Under the pieces are notes generated by a model. That model saw only the letters and a list, made by a program, of their open reading frames with translations. It made no database searches and had not been told where the DNA came from. From NCBI RefSeq assembly GCF_040869045.1, contig NC_090319.1, forward strand, positions 363,027,739-363,091,738: a DNA stretch of 64,000 bases. The letters are read 5' to 3'. Source of the DNA: Eurosta solidaginis. Lineage: Eukaryota; Arthropoda; Insecta; Diptera; Tephritidae. Positions 56,086-64,000 of the stretch are shown piece after piece. Every line of letters begins with the position of its first letter. The stretch's first letter is position 1. The translations under genes and the position numbers were made by a program.

Positions 56086-58200
56086 TCACAAATTGTCATC
56101 AATATCCTCTAACGGGAGTCCGAGGAAACTTGCCGTTTCAACAGGGGTGGACCATAAGGAAAGGGGTGTTAGAGGCGTTGGTTCCACATTACAATTAAAG
56201 AGATGGTTGGTGTCATGTGGGGACACATTGCAAGCAGGGCATACATTTTGTATGTCGGGGTTGATTCTGGATAGGTAAGAGTTTAACCTGTTACAGTATC
56301 CAGAACGAAGTTGAGCAAGAGTGACACGCGTTTCCCTGGGGAGTATGCGTTCCTCTTCTGCGAGTTCTGGATATTTTTCTTCAAGTACTGGATTCACCGG
56401 GCAATTCCCGACATAAAGGTCCGACGCCTGTCTATGGAGTTCACCAAGGACCTGCTTGTGTTTTTCCGCTTCATACGGCTGGGTTCTCAGGTGCCGTATT
56501 TCCTCAAAATGCTTACGGAGATGACTCCTTAGGCCCCTAGGCGGTGCTGGTTCGTCAATCAGATGTCTGTTGGGATGCCCAGGTTTCTGGGTATTCAACA
56601 GAAACTGTTTGGTCAGCATCTCATTTCTCTCCCTGATGGGGAGTATTCTCGCCTCATTATGCAGATGATGTTCTGGGGACATAAGAAGACAGCCCGTGGC
56701 GATTCTGAGAGCAGTATTTTGGCAGGCCTGTAGTTTCTTCCAGTGAGTGGTTTTTAGGCTTGGCGACCATATGGGTGACGCGTACCACGTAATCGGCTGG
56801 CTAATTGCTTTGTATGTGGTCAAGAGCGTTTCTTTATCTTTTCCCCAGGTACTGCCAGCAAGGGATTTGAGGATTTTATTACGGCTCTGAATTCTTGGAA
56901 CAATTGCGGTTGCGTGCGCACCAAAATGTAGATCCTGATCAAACGTCACACCCAAGATTTTGGGGTGTAAGACAGTCGGTAGCGTAGTGCCATCGACGTG
57001 GATGTTCAATATGGTCGACATTTGGGGCGTCCATGTTGTAAATAAGGTCGCGGAAGATTTAGTCGGTGACAGTGCCAGGTTTCGCGAGGCGAAAAAACTG
57101 GAGAGATCAGGGAGATAGCCGTTTATTTTATTGCATAGCTCATCGATCTTTGGGCCTGGGCCTGTGGCCATTATTGTGCAGTCATCGGCGTAGGAAACGA
57201 TTGTGACTCCTTCCGGTGGTGAAGGTAGCTTAGATATGTAGAAATTAAACAAAAGCGGGGATAGGACACCACCCTGTGGCACCCCTTGTTTAATTCTCCT
57301 TGGTTTTGATGTTTCGTTTCTAAATTGCACCGCCTGCCGACCACCCAGATAATTTGCGGTCCACCTTTTAAGACATGGGGGAAGGGTGGACCCTTCCAGG
57401 TCTTGCAGTAACGAGCCATGGTTGACCGTATCAAAAGCTTTTGATAGGTCTAACGCTACGAGTACTGTTCTATGGTGGGGATATTGATTCAAACCGCAAT
57501 TTATCTGGGTGCTAATGACATTTAGCGCGGAGGTAGTGCTATGGAGTTTTCTGAAGCCATGCTGGTGAGGGGCTAGCTGCAAATGTGCTTGGAAATAAGG
57601 GAGCAAAATGGCTTCAAGCGTCTTTGCCACTGGCGATAGGAGAGATATCGGACGATATGACTCACCTACGTTAGCTGGTTTCCCAGGCTTTAGTAGCGGG
57701 ACCACCTTGGCCATTTTCCATTTCTCGGGTATGACAAAGGTGGAAAGAGACAGGTTGAAGACATGCGCTAAATATTTGAAACCCTCTTTCCCTAGGTTTT
57801 TAAGCATCGGCATGGCTATGCCGTCTGGGCCCACTGCTTTGGATGGTTTAGCGCGACCAATGGCGTCCTCAACCTCTCTAGCGGTGATGGTAATTGATGA
57901 CGCGCTGAGTTTGTGTTTATGTGCGTGTCTATTGGCTCTCCGTCTATCTTTGTCGACCGTAGCATGCATTATATATTGTCGGCAGAAAGCGCTCGCGCAT
58001 TTTTTCGCATCCGACAGCACCTTATCGCCAAAGGCGATGGAAACTTTGTCTTTGTGCTTAGTCGGATTCGATAGGGACTTTATGGTGGACCAAAGTTTAC
58101 CTACACCGGTAGAGAGGTTACAACCTCTTAGGTGCTCTTCCCATTTCGCCCGCTTGTGTTCGTCCACAAGCAATCTGATGCGTTGGTTTATATCCCTTAT
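56086..58200 (-). CDS. LINE protein, C-terminal part: reverse transcriptase and CCHC
   Basis: This is the same frame as the upstream part, directly after the stop. Counting from 58173, the RT blocks are SYRPISLLSP (about 172-181), LDLSKAFDTV (241-250), GVPQGGVLSPLLFN (297-310) and the catalytic YADD (328-331). A thumb region and a C-terminal finger follow (CPACNVSPHDTNHLFNC), typical of jockey-group proteins. The enzyme copies element RNA at the nicked target. No further stop or shift is seen, so only the one TAA separates the two halves. Confidence 0.92.
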   Translation of the reverse strand: MRDINQRIRLLVDEHKRAKWEEHLRGCNLSTGVGKLWSTIKSLSNPTKHKDKVSIAFGDKVLSDAKKCASAFCRQYIMHATVDKDRRRANRHAHKHKLSASSITITAREVEDAIGRAKPSKAVGPDGIAMPMLKNLGKEGFKYLAHVFNLSLSTFVIPEKWKMAKVVPLLKPGKPANVGESYRPISLLSPVAKTLEAILLPYFQAHLQLAPHQHGFRKLHSTTSALNVISTQINCGLNQYPHHRTVLVALDLSKAFDTVNHGSLLQDLEGSTLPPCLKRWTANYLGGRQAVQFRNETSKPRRIKQGVPQGGVLSPLLFNFYISKLPSPPEGVTIVSYADDCTIMATGPGPKIDELCNKINGYLPDLSSFFASRNLALSPTKSSATLFTTWTPQMSTILNIHVDGTTLPTVLHPKILGVTFDQDLHFGAHATAIVPRIQSRNKILKSLAGSTWGKDKETLLTTYKAISQPITWYASPIWSPSLKTTHWKKLQACQNTALRIATGCLLMSPEHHLHNEARILPIRERNEMLTKQFLLNTQKPGHPNRHLIDEPAPPRGLRSHLRKHFEEIRHLRTQPYEAEKHKQVLGELHRQASDLYVGNCPVNPVLEEKYPELAEEERILPRETRVTLAQLRSGYCNRLNSYLSRINPDIQNVCPACNVSPHDTNHLFNCNVEPTPLTPLSLWSTPVETASFLGLPLEDIDDNL

Positions 58201-60066
58201 TTAGGGGTCGCCTGGATCAAGCTGTCTTATAAGGTCGCGTTCCCTCGCTAAGCTCGCGGCCTCCGCCGGGAAGTGGGGCCGGATTTCGGGAATTCTCCCG
58301 GCGGGAATGAAATGTGCCGAGGCGAATTCAATGACCTTACGGAAGGCACGCTCTCCTTGGCGGGCATCAGTCGGGATAGGGAGGGCAGCAAAGCTGCTGT
58401 CTGTTGCAGATTTATATTCTTCCCACTTTCCTTTTTTGAAGTTTATGAAAGTGCGTTTTTCGGTGACGATGAAGTCGGCGGTACGCTCGAACGAAATAAG
58501 TATGGGCAGGTGGTCGGATGCCAATGTTACCATCGGCTGCCAGTTGACGCAGTTTACGAGTTCTGCGCTCACGATTGAGATATCTGGCGAGCTATGACAG
58601 CTTCCTACCATACGTGTGGGGGCGTCTCCGTTTATTGTGCAGAACGTCGTTTCGTCTATTTGATCCGCCAACATCTCACCCCTACTGTCCGCCCGCAAGT
58701 TTGAATGCCATAGGTCGTGATGGGCATTGAAATCGCCTAAGATAATGCGATTGTTGCCAGTGAGTAAGGCCTCGATATTAGGGCGGTATCCACTGGGGCA
58801 ACAGGTGACAGGAGGGATGTAGATGTTGATGATTTCTAGATTTGCATCGCCTGACCGGACAGATAGGCCTTGACGTTCTAAGACATTGTCACTGCGGTCG
58901 ATGCCAGGATCAAATATATGATATTGCACAGAGTGGTGTATAATAAACGCGAGGCCGCCTCCATTTCCGCTCTCGCGGTCTTTCCTGTGGACATTATAAC
59001 CAGAGCAGGTCTGCAATGCAGATCTTGCTGTGAGTTTAGTCTCTTGAATCGCAGCAATGCGGATGTTGTGCCGCTTCATGAAATCGACTATCTCCGTAAT
59101 CTTCCCAGTTAGTCCATTACAGTTGAACTGCAGAATTCTGAAGTGCATGAGGGGTGACGCCGCCACTCTAGGGATAAGTGAGGGGTGACTACGCCTAGGT
59201 TGTGGGAGGCCAGGACGCAATTGCTGTTGTGGCCTTGGGACTGGGCGCCCTTGGGCAAGCATTGGGGTACCCGGATGATTTGGGTTTGCGACCTGGCAAA
59301 ATGGCGCGATGAAACCCGTCGGGGGGTTGCCGTCGCGGAGACCAGAACATCTAGGAAAGTGGCACCACCCAAGGCAGGAGCTGCATTGAGCGGATGTCGC
59401 AAACCTATATATTCTCTGCTGGCAGACGGTGCAAACGGAGGCAGGGACTAAGAGTCTGTTTCCCTGACCTGCACGATTGCTGCCAGAAAAGAGGGGGGGA
59501 GAAGAAGACGGGGGCAGGGGCTGATGCTCAGCATTGCTACCAGCTCTACTGCGAAGGTAGTAGTTATGAGTGGTATCAGCTGTTTGAGTTGTTGGCGCCG
59601 TGGGGCGCGAGCAGCAGCGGGTACTTGTTGTGGCTTGCTGAGCAGCGAAGCTGCTGGAAGGTTGTGGGGATACGCTTAGGCGTAGACTACGGGACGCCCT
59701 TGGGCGTGAGCAGCAAGGAGCCACAAAAGATTTATAAAAGTTACGTGGACGTCGGGTTTTGGGATCAAGCCCAGAACAACCTGTCCGATGCAACCATCCC
59801 TTGCACGAGACACACTGAACAGAGTATGACCGTCCTAAAAAGATTCTTTTCTGGCAAATGCAGCAAAACCATTTCTCAGGACCGGGGTCAGGAGACGGAC
59901 CCGGATTGGGTTCGATACCTTCCCGGAGTAAGAGAATATGTAGCAGTCCTGCTGCAAGGAGCTGCTGGGAGGATGACAATTTTTGGGAGGGACGAAACAA
60001 ATTAAATGGGGTCACACTGAAATGACAGTCCTTGGTCGGGAAAAATCCCGAGGCGCTCCGGTACAT
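58201..60066 (-). CDS. LINE protein, N-terminal part: 2A-like, PHD-like fingers, endonuclease
   Basis: The frame has 621 codons. Residues 39-57 form a hydrophobic Leu-rich run followed by GIEPNPGP, a 2A-like ribosome-skipping motif; NPGP is at 54-57. Next come two Cys/His clusters of PHD type (CCIC at 68-71, CVSC at 85-88 with GWLHRTGC; then VCTVC...CSSCLGWCHFPRC). From about residue 305 an apurinic-type endonuclease follows: LQFNCNG, IQETKL, GDFNAHH and SDHLPI are all present, so the catalytic residues appear intact. The endonuclease nicks target DNA for reverse transcription. The frame ends at TAA 58203-58201, and the same frame continues as RT. In this copy the stop probably arose by mutation. 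Confidence 0.9.
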   Translation of the reverse strand: MYRSASGFFPTKDCHFSVTPFNLFRPSQKLSSSQQLLAAGLLHILLLREGIEPNPGPSPDPGPEKWFCCICQKRIFLGRSYSVQCVSCKGWLHRTGCSGLDPKTRRPRNFYKSFVAPCCSRPRASRSLRLSVSPQPSSSFAAQQATTSTRCCSRPTAPTTQTADTTHNYYLRSRAGSNAEHQPLPPSSSPPLFSGSNRAGQGNRLLVPASVCTVCQQRIYRFATSAQCSSCLGWCHFPRCSGLRDGNPPTGFIAPFCQVANPNHPGTPMLAQGRPVPRPQQQLRPGLPQPRRSHPSLIPRVAASPLMHFRILQFNCNGLTGKITEIVDFMKRHNIRIAAIQETKLTARSALQTCSGYNVHRKDRESGNGGGLAFIIHHSVQYHIFDPGIDRSDNVLERQGLSVRSGDANLEIINIYIPPVTCCPSGYRPNIEALLTGNNRIILGDFNAHHDLWHSNLRADSRGEMLADQIDETTFCTINGDAPTRMVGSCHSSPDISIVSAELVNCVNWQPMVTLASDHLPILISFERTADFIVTEKRTFINFKKGKWEEYKSATDSSFAALPIPTDARQGERAFRKVIEFASAHFIPAGRIPEIRPHFPAEAASLARERDLIRQLDPGDP

Positions 60067-60249
60067 AGAACCGACTGCCTTGGGAAGCGGGAGCCCCTAA
60101 TTCCGAACGGTGGGTCAATTTTTTTAGCTCACCTCGATCTCGCTACTATAACAGGTTAAATTCATACTTATTTAGAAACAACCCCGGCATACATAATATA
60201 TATCCTGCTTGCAACGTGCCCCCAATTGATGCAAACCATCCTTTCAATG

Positions 60250-60411
60250 GCAATATGGAACAAATGCCTCTAACAGCCCTCTCTCTGGTCCACCCCTGTT
60301 GAAACTGCAAGTTTCCTTGTACTCTCGTTAGGGGATATTGATGACAATTTGCGAGTGGACGGCCCTATTGAATGGGGCGAAGCATTGCTAAAACAACAAC
60401 AAGACACTTAA
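60250..60411 (+). mobile_element. LINE 3' fragment in opposite orientation
   Basis: These 160 bases match the 3' end of the LINE at 56038 in plus orientation (CACCCCTGTTGAAACTGCAA, GATATTGATGACAATTTG, GGGCGAAGCATTGCTA), ending in AAAACAACAACAAG. It lies 140 bases beyond the LINE's 5' end, head-on. It is a strongly 5'-truncated insertion. Confidence 0.85.
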
Positions 60412-60582
60412 CTTATATGAAAATGAGGCCCAAAGATAGTGCACTATAAGAAAGCTGATCATAAGCCTAAATCCTTTTATTTTATAAGGTTAACAAATGT
60501 TCCACTAAGTCTTCTTACAGTAACATTTACGATTGCAATTAGAATTACTATTAGGTTCACGGGTACAGTAAAGGCTATAATT

Positions 60583-61536
60583 ACACAGGCCGACAAAATT
60601 TAACCAACATTCAGACCCAGAAACCAGACTATATATTTATAATGCGCTGAATCGAAATCTGGCCTCGGAATTGCTCTATCAGCCCTGGGTTTTGAGATAT
60701 CCTAACCTTAAAGTACAAAAAACACCGTTTTTGCCCATATTTGAGGTTATGTAGCCTTGCAGATGTTTTCGTTCACCAAAATTAAGGGATGGAATCTTTA
60801 AATGCAAGTCTTCTCTTTCAAATGGCATTGAGCTTGCTCAAATACCGTTTTTTTCATGTTTCTAAATTTTCGTGCACCTGAAAATCGATTGAGATAACAT
60901 AGACATGATATAGTCGATTACTAATTTTCTTGAATTGAGCCTTATTTTTCTTAAAATTTTGTCTCACATCATAAGTGTGCTAACTCACCACACCCCTGCA
61001 CTATCTAACCCTCGGGTACCAAGTCACACACAGCCCTAACCCCTAGAAACCACCCTTATAATACCGCAAGCAGGCTAACCCACTTAACCTTGGGGACAGC
61101 GTTTACTCGCATATTTTTCTTAAAAGAAGTCTTATTTATCTAGATATCTCACACCACAAGTGTGTTAACCAACTTAACTGTTAACGCATCAACTCCCGTA
61201 TCCCCTAACCCCTAGAAACCATACCTGCCTGCCGCAGGTCAAAATGCGATATCTCAGCAAAAAAAATTATATTTGAGCAAACTCAACGCCATTTGAAAGA
61301 AGAAGACTTGTGTTTAAAGATGCCATTCTTTAAGTTTGGTGAAAGAAAACATCTGCAAGGCTACATAACCTCCAATAAGGGCAAAAACGGTGTTTTTCGC
61401 ACTTTTAGATTAGGATACCTCAAAACCCAGAGCTGATAGAGCAATTCTGAGGCCAGATTTCGATTCATCGTAACAAAATCCTTCGAAAATATATATGTAG
61501 TCCAGTTTCTTGGTCTGAGATGCTGTCGGCCTGTGT
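60583..61536. mobile_element. Foldback element with arms of about 290 bp
   Basis: The ends ACACAGGCCGACA (60583) and TGTCGGCCTGTGT (to 61536) begin inverted arms that pair, imperfectly, to about 60850 and from about 61245. Shared blocks include AATCGAAATCTGGCCTC, ACACCGTTTTTGCCC and GAGGTTATGTAGCCTTGCAG with complements on the other arm. The loop holds diverged direct copies around CCTAACCCCTAGAAACCA. No coding frame is supported. Confidence 0.82.
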
Positions 61537-61579
61537 TATGGGTATGCTGTTTTATGATCACGATTGAGCTTACAGGTCC

Positions 61580-62345
61580 GGTAGCGCAAGTTTAGGATTA
61601 TGGTAAGGGTTATTTTTGTCGTGGCGATTACGCGAACTTTTACAGTTACAATTAGAATTGAATATGTGAGTTCAGCCAAGGATATCGTAATGGCTATGAT
61701 TGCGGCTATAATACTTGCTATTGCGGTTGTGGGCATGAAAACGCTTAAGCTAAAGTCAAACTTATGCTTATGATAATGAGTTTGAATTAGGCTACGATGC
61801 CTGAAATATTTACTGTTACAGTTATGTTTACGGTTATGAATATAGTAACGCCTACGGCTATGCTTATGTCACAATAGGTTTTGTGCTAGCTTGTAACGGT
61901 AGGGTTAAGGTTATGATCAGGATAGTTGTTATAGTGGCGGTTAAGTTGACTATCGCTGGTACAATTGTGGTTACAATTACAGGTGAGTTGCCATAGCTGA
62001 GGTTACAGTTTTATGTATGAAAACGGTTAAGATTTTTATATCGTGTATATATATGTTATAGCAACTGTTGAATAATAGCGGTCTCGGTTATAATATAAGT
62101 TAGGGTTATGGGTATGATTATGGCTATAGTTATATTTATATTAACATTTATTCCTACATTAGCAGATGGGGTAAAAGTTATGGTTCTGGTGACAGTATAT
62201 TTTACGGTTATTGTTATGGTAAGAGTATAGGTTATGGGTATAGGATTAGCTATTGTAATAGTGACAATTATAATTGCGGTAACAGCTACGGCTGCGGTTT
62301 TGGTAAGTGTTATGGCTATCGTCACGGTTGCTGTTAGGGTCGCTT
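61580..62345. repeat. Degenerate (GGTTAT/GGYTAY) hexamer-like field
   Basis: About 770 bases are built from loosely repeated GGTTAT, GGCTAT, GGTTAC and TATGGT units. On the minus strand this reads as a Thr-Ile-rich peptide (62056-62370), a by-product of the repeat. Similar TGGTTATGG strings occur in the MITE at 14057 and may be related. Confidence 0.7.
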
Positions 62346-62564
62346 TAATAAACATAATAACTAAGTACAAAAGAGTCTATTTAAAAATCAAAAGCACGGA
62401 GTATTAGATATACTGGTTTTTGAATTTTAATATTTCTGAAGTATTTTTATGTTTATTACACCGAAACTTGAACCCTTGATATATTCCCGAGTAGATAATA
62501 GTCTAAACTTACACACATTGTTTTATTTAAAACAAACCAATTACATGCAAAAATATCCATAGCA

Positions 62565-63050
62565 CCTGAAGATTCGGTACTCTACAAGTCACTTATCGTA
62601 CCCGTCCTGCTATATGGGGCAGGAGCATGGACCATGACAACAGAAGATGAAGCGGCTTTGGGAGTGTTCGAGAGAAAAGTTCTTCGAAAGATTTATGGAC
62701 CTCTACGCGTTGGCGATGGTGAGTACCGAAGAAGATTTAATGATGAGCTGTACGAGTTATACGCAGACATCCACATGGTCCAGTGAATTAAAACGGAGCG
62801 GCTGCGCTGGCCATGTTATGCGAATGAAAGATGATGCTCCGGCCAAGAAAGTATTTCTATCGGAACCCGCCTATGGAAGCAGAGGTAGAGGGCGGCCACA
62901 CTCAGTTGGAAGGACCAGGTGGAAAATGATTTAAACTCCCTTGGTGTGACCAATTGGCGCCGGTTGGCGGAGTGAAGGAGCTACTGGCGCGCCTTGTTGG
63001 ACGACCATAACCGTTTAGACGGTTAAGCGCCAATTAAGTAAGTAAATAAG
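62565..63050 (+). pseudogene. RTE-like LINE, 3' end
   Basis: Plus-strand frames encode the C-terminal region PVLLYGAGAWTMTTEDEAAL, FERKVLR and GDGEYRRRFNDELYELYADI, then drift out of frame (KDDAPAKKVF in another frame). The end is GCGCCAATTAAGTAAGTAAA. It is the longest of three 3' ends of this family in the window (with 25746 and 43948). Frameshifts make it non-functional. Confidence 0.82.
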
Positions 63051-63101
63051 TACAACCTGAACACTGCCCCCAGAATTGCAAGTGTGGTAACACCACTATA
63101 T

Positions 63102-63244
63102 GTGACCCGGCCTATGAAAAGGTGGCTTATGACTCAAAAAAATGTGTCCACTTTTTTCTGGTTTCGACATTTTTTTATATTTAACAGCTGTTTCTCGCAA
63201 TTTCTTTTTTGAGTAATAAGCCACCGTTTCATAGGCCGGGTCTC
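63102..63244. mobile_element. MITE with GTGACCCGG ends and ATAT duplication
   Basis: The 143-base element starts GTGACCCGGCCTATGAAAAG and ends with the near-perfect inverse (TTTCATAGGCCGGGTCTC), with ATAT at 63098-63101 and 63245-63248. Its ends match those of 51551-51790. It is mostly terminal repeat, so it would fold into a hairpin. Confidence 0.85.
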
Positions 63245-63892
63245 ATATGATCTTCATTACAATGAAAGAACAAGAGCGCAGCTTTATTTCATAATTTCAT
63301 CATCATTCCTCATAATTTCTAAAAAAATGCTCATCAAGTCTATTTATGTTAAAGGAAAAATTTCTTTTCCGTATACACCCAAATTATACGTTGTTGTAAT
63401 ATTTTTTGTACTAAGATTCTGCCGCGCGGCTTGTTACGGTAAAGTATTGCTAATATGTGTAGTGCTCATGCTCATTTTGAAATCAAGTTCTCTTGTATAT
63501 CTATTTTAAGTAATTTATTTCTTTTTAATTAAGAGGTATAAATAATTAAATAAGTAAGTAAGTAAGTAAATAATTAAATGACATGTTCTACTACAAACAG
63601 CATCAATACAATTTTCATTACTATTAAAACATTTTCATTCTGATTTTAATACGCGTAATTATTATATAAGAACCAAGCACGCTTCATTAAATATGCGCAA
63701 GAAGTTCGTTTCCTAAGTCTTTTGTCTGAGTGAGCAAATTACTACACAATCAATTATAAAGCTATTTGTGTATTTAGTTTTTGTTTTAAAAGATGTTATT
63801 GTTGCTCATAAATATTATGAATTGGAGTTTTATGCAACAGTAATTTTATAGTTATTCTAATACACTGTTTTCATTAGTTAAATGCATAACTA
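63245..63892. other. Gene-free AT-rich DNA
   Basis: It contains a short (TAAG)n run near 63552-63572 and nothing else identifiable. Confidence 0.4.
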
Positions 63893-64000
63893 ACAAGTAA
63901 GGAAGTCTAAGTTCGGGTGAAACCATACCCAGCTGTACATGAAATGCTGTTGTTGTTTGTTTTGTGTGCTTAATAGTGTTACAAGGCTGGGCAATAATAC
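63893..64000 (+). mobile_element. Head of another TACTCAG-superfamily repeat
   Basis: ACAAGTAAGGAAGTCTAAGT followed by TCGGGTGAAACC resembles the head of the copy at 50502. The element runs off the window. Confidence 0.55.

Larger units (their letters stand above)
56038..60111 (-). mobile_element. Near-complete non-LTR retrotransposon (jockey/I group), 2A-headed
   Basis: This LINE of about 4.07 kb is on the minus strand. Its 5' leader contains CGCTTCCCAAGGCAGTCGG, its open frame starts at 60066, and its 3' end is GCATTGCTACAACAACAACA. Protein order is 2A-like peptide, two PHD-like fingers, endonuclease, RT, C-terminal CCHC. One in-frame stop at 58201-58203 divides an otherwise continuous frame of about 1,327 codons. 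Related fragments lie at 5079, 23732 and 60250. Clade within the jockey/CR1/I assemblage needs a tree. Confidence 0.92.

Noticed and set aside
62056..62370. Thr/Ile-rich membrane protein on the minus strand
   Set aside because: The composition follows directly from the hexamer-like DNA repeat.

Overview
The window reads as nuclear DNA of a higher (cyclorrhaphan) fly, most likely a tephritid fruit fly or close relative. The evidence is one intron-containing host gene, the fly orthologue of the LKB1/STK11 kinase, set in AT-rich DNA packed with insect transposable elements (Ty3/gypsy, non-LTR, P-like, PIF/Harbinger, hAT-like, SINEs, foldbacks). The tephritid assignment rests on family resemblance by eye, not on a search. 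There is no prokaryotic operon structure, and I recognised no rRNA or functional tRNA gene.

Layout. 1-5.4 kb: gene-free DNA with two CAA-tailed retroposons and small inverted repeats. 5.4-7.2 kb: a hAT-type MITE with an 8-bp duplication, a solo LTR and a hairpin MITE side by side. 7.7-8.7 kb: a decayed P-element-like transposase. 9.6-11.2 kb: a 416-bp tandem duplication followed by a satellite of about 118-bp units. 13.3-16.2 kb: a long non-coding dispersed repeat into which a MITE and a PIF/Harbinger derivative have inserted. 17.2-17.9 kb: two CAA-tailed retroposons with target duplications. 19.35-21.73 kb (minus): Lkb1 in five exons. 22.3-25.9 kb: a tandem MITE array, an RSK-kinase fragment joined to the 5' part of a LINE, a second Harbinger derivative, a second MITE and an RTE-like LINE end.

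27.588-40.641 kb is a complete 13-kb Ty3/gypsy-type LTR retrotransposon on the minus strand. Its 3,238-bp LTRs are nearly identical, its target duplication is GGTT, and it carries gag, protease and RT-RNaseH-integrase frames but no env. 41-55 kb is a graveyard of tRNA-derived SINEs, RTE-like and RNase-H-bearing LINE remnants, two more solo LTRs and several copies of the non-coding dispersed repeat, one nested inside another element. 56.04-60.11 kb (minus) is a near-complete non-LTR retrotransposon whose protein begins with a 2A-like peptide and two PHD-like fingers, followed by endonuclease and RT; one in-frame TAA interrupts it. 60.2-64 kb holds another LINE end, a 954-bp foldback element, a degenerate TATGGT-like repeat field, an RTE-like LINE 3' end and a small MITE.

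Only Lkb1 looks like a functioning host gene. Everything else that codes is element-derived, mostly broken. The structures most worth checking are the 2A-headed LINE, the long-LTR element, the LINE/SINE shared CAA tail, the RSK-LINE junction, and a MITE family with ATAT duplications.
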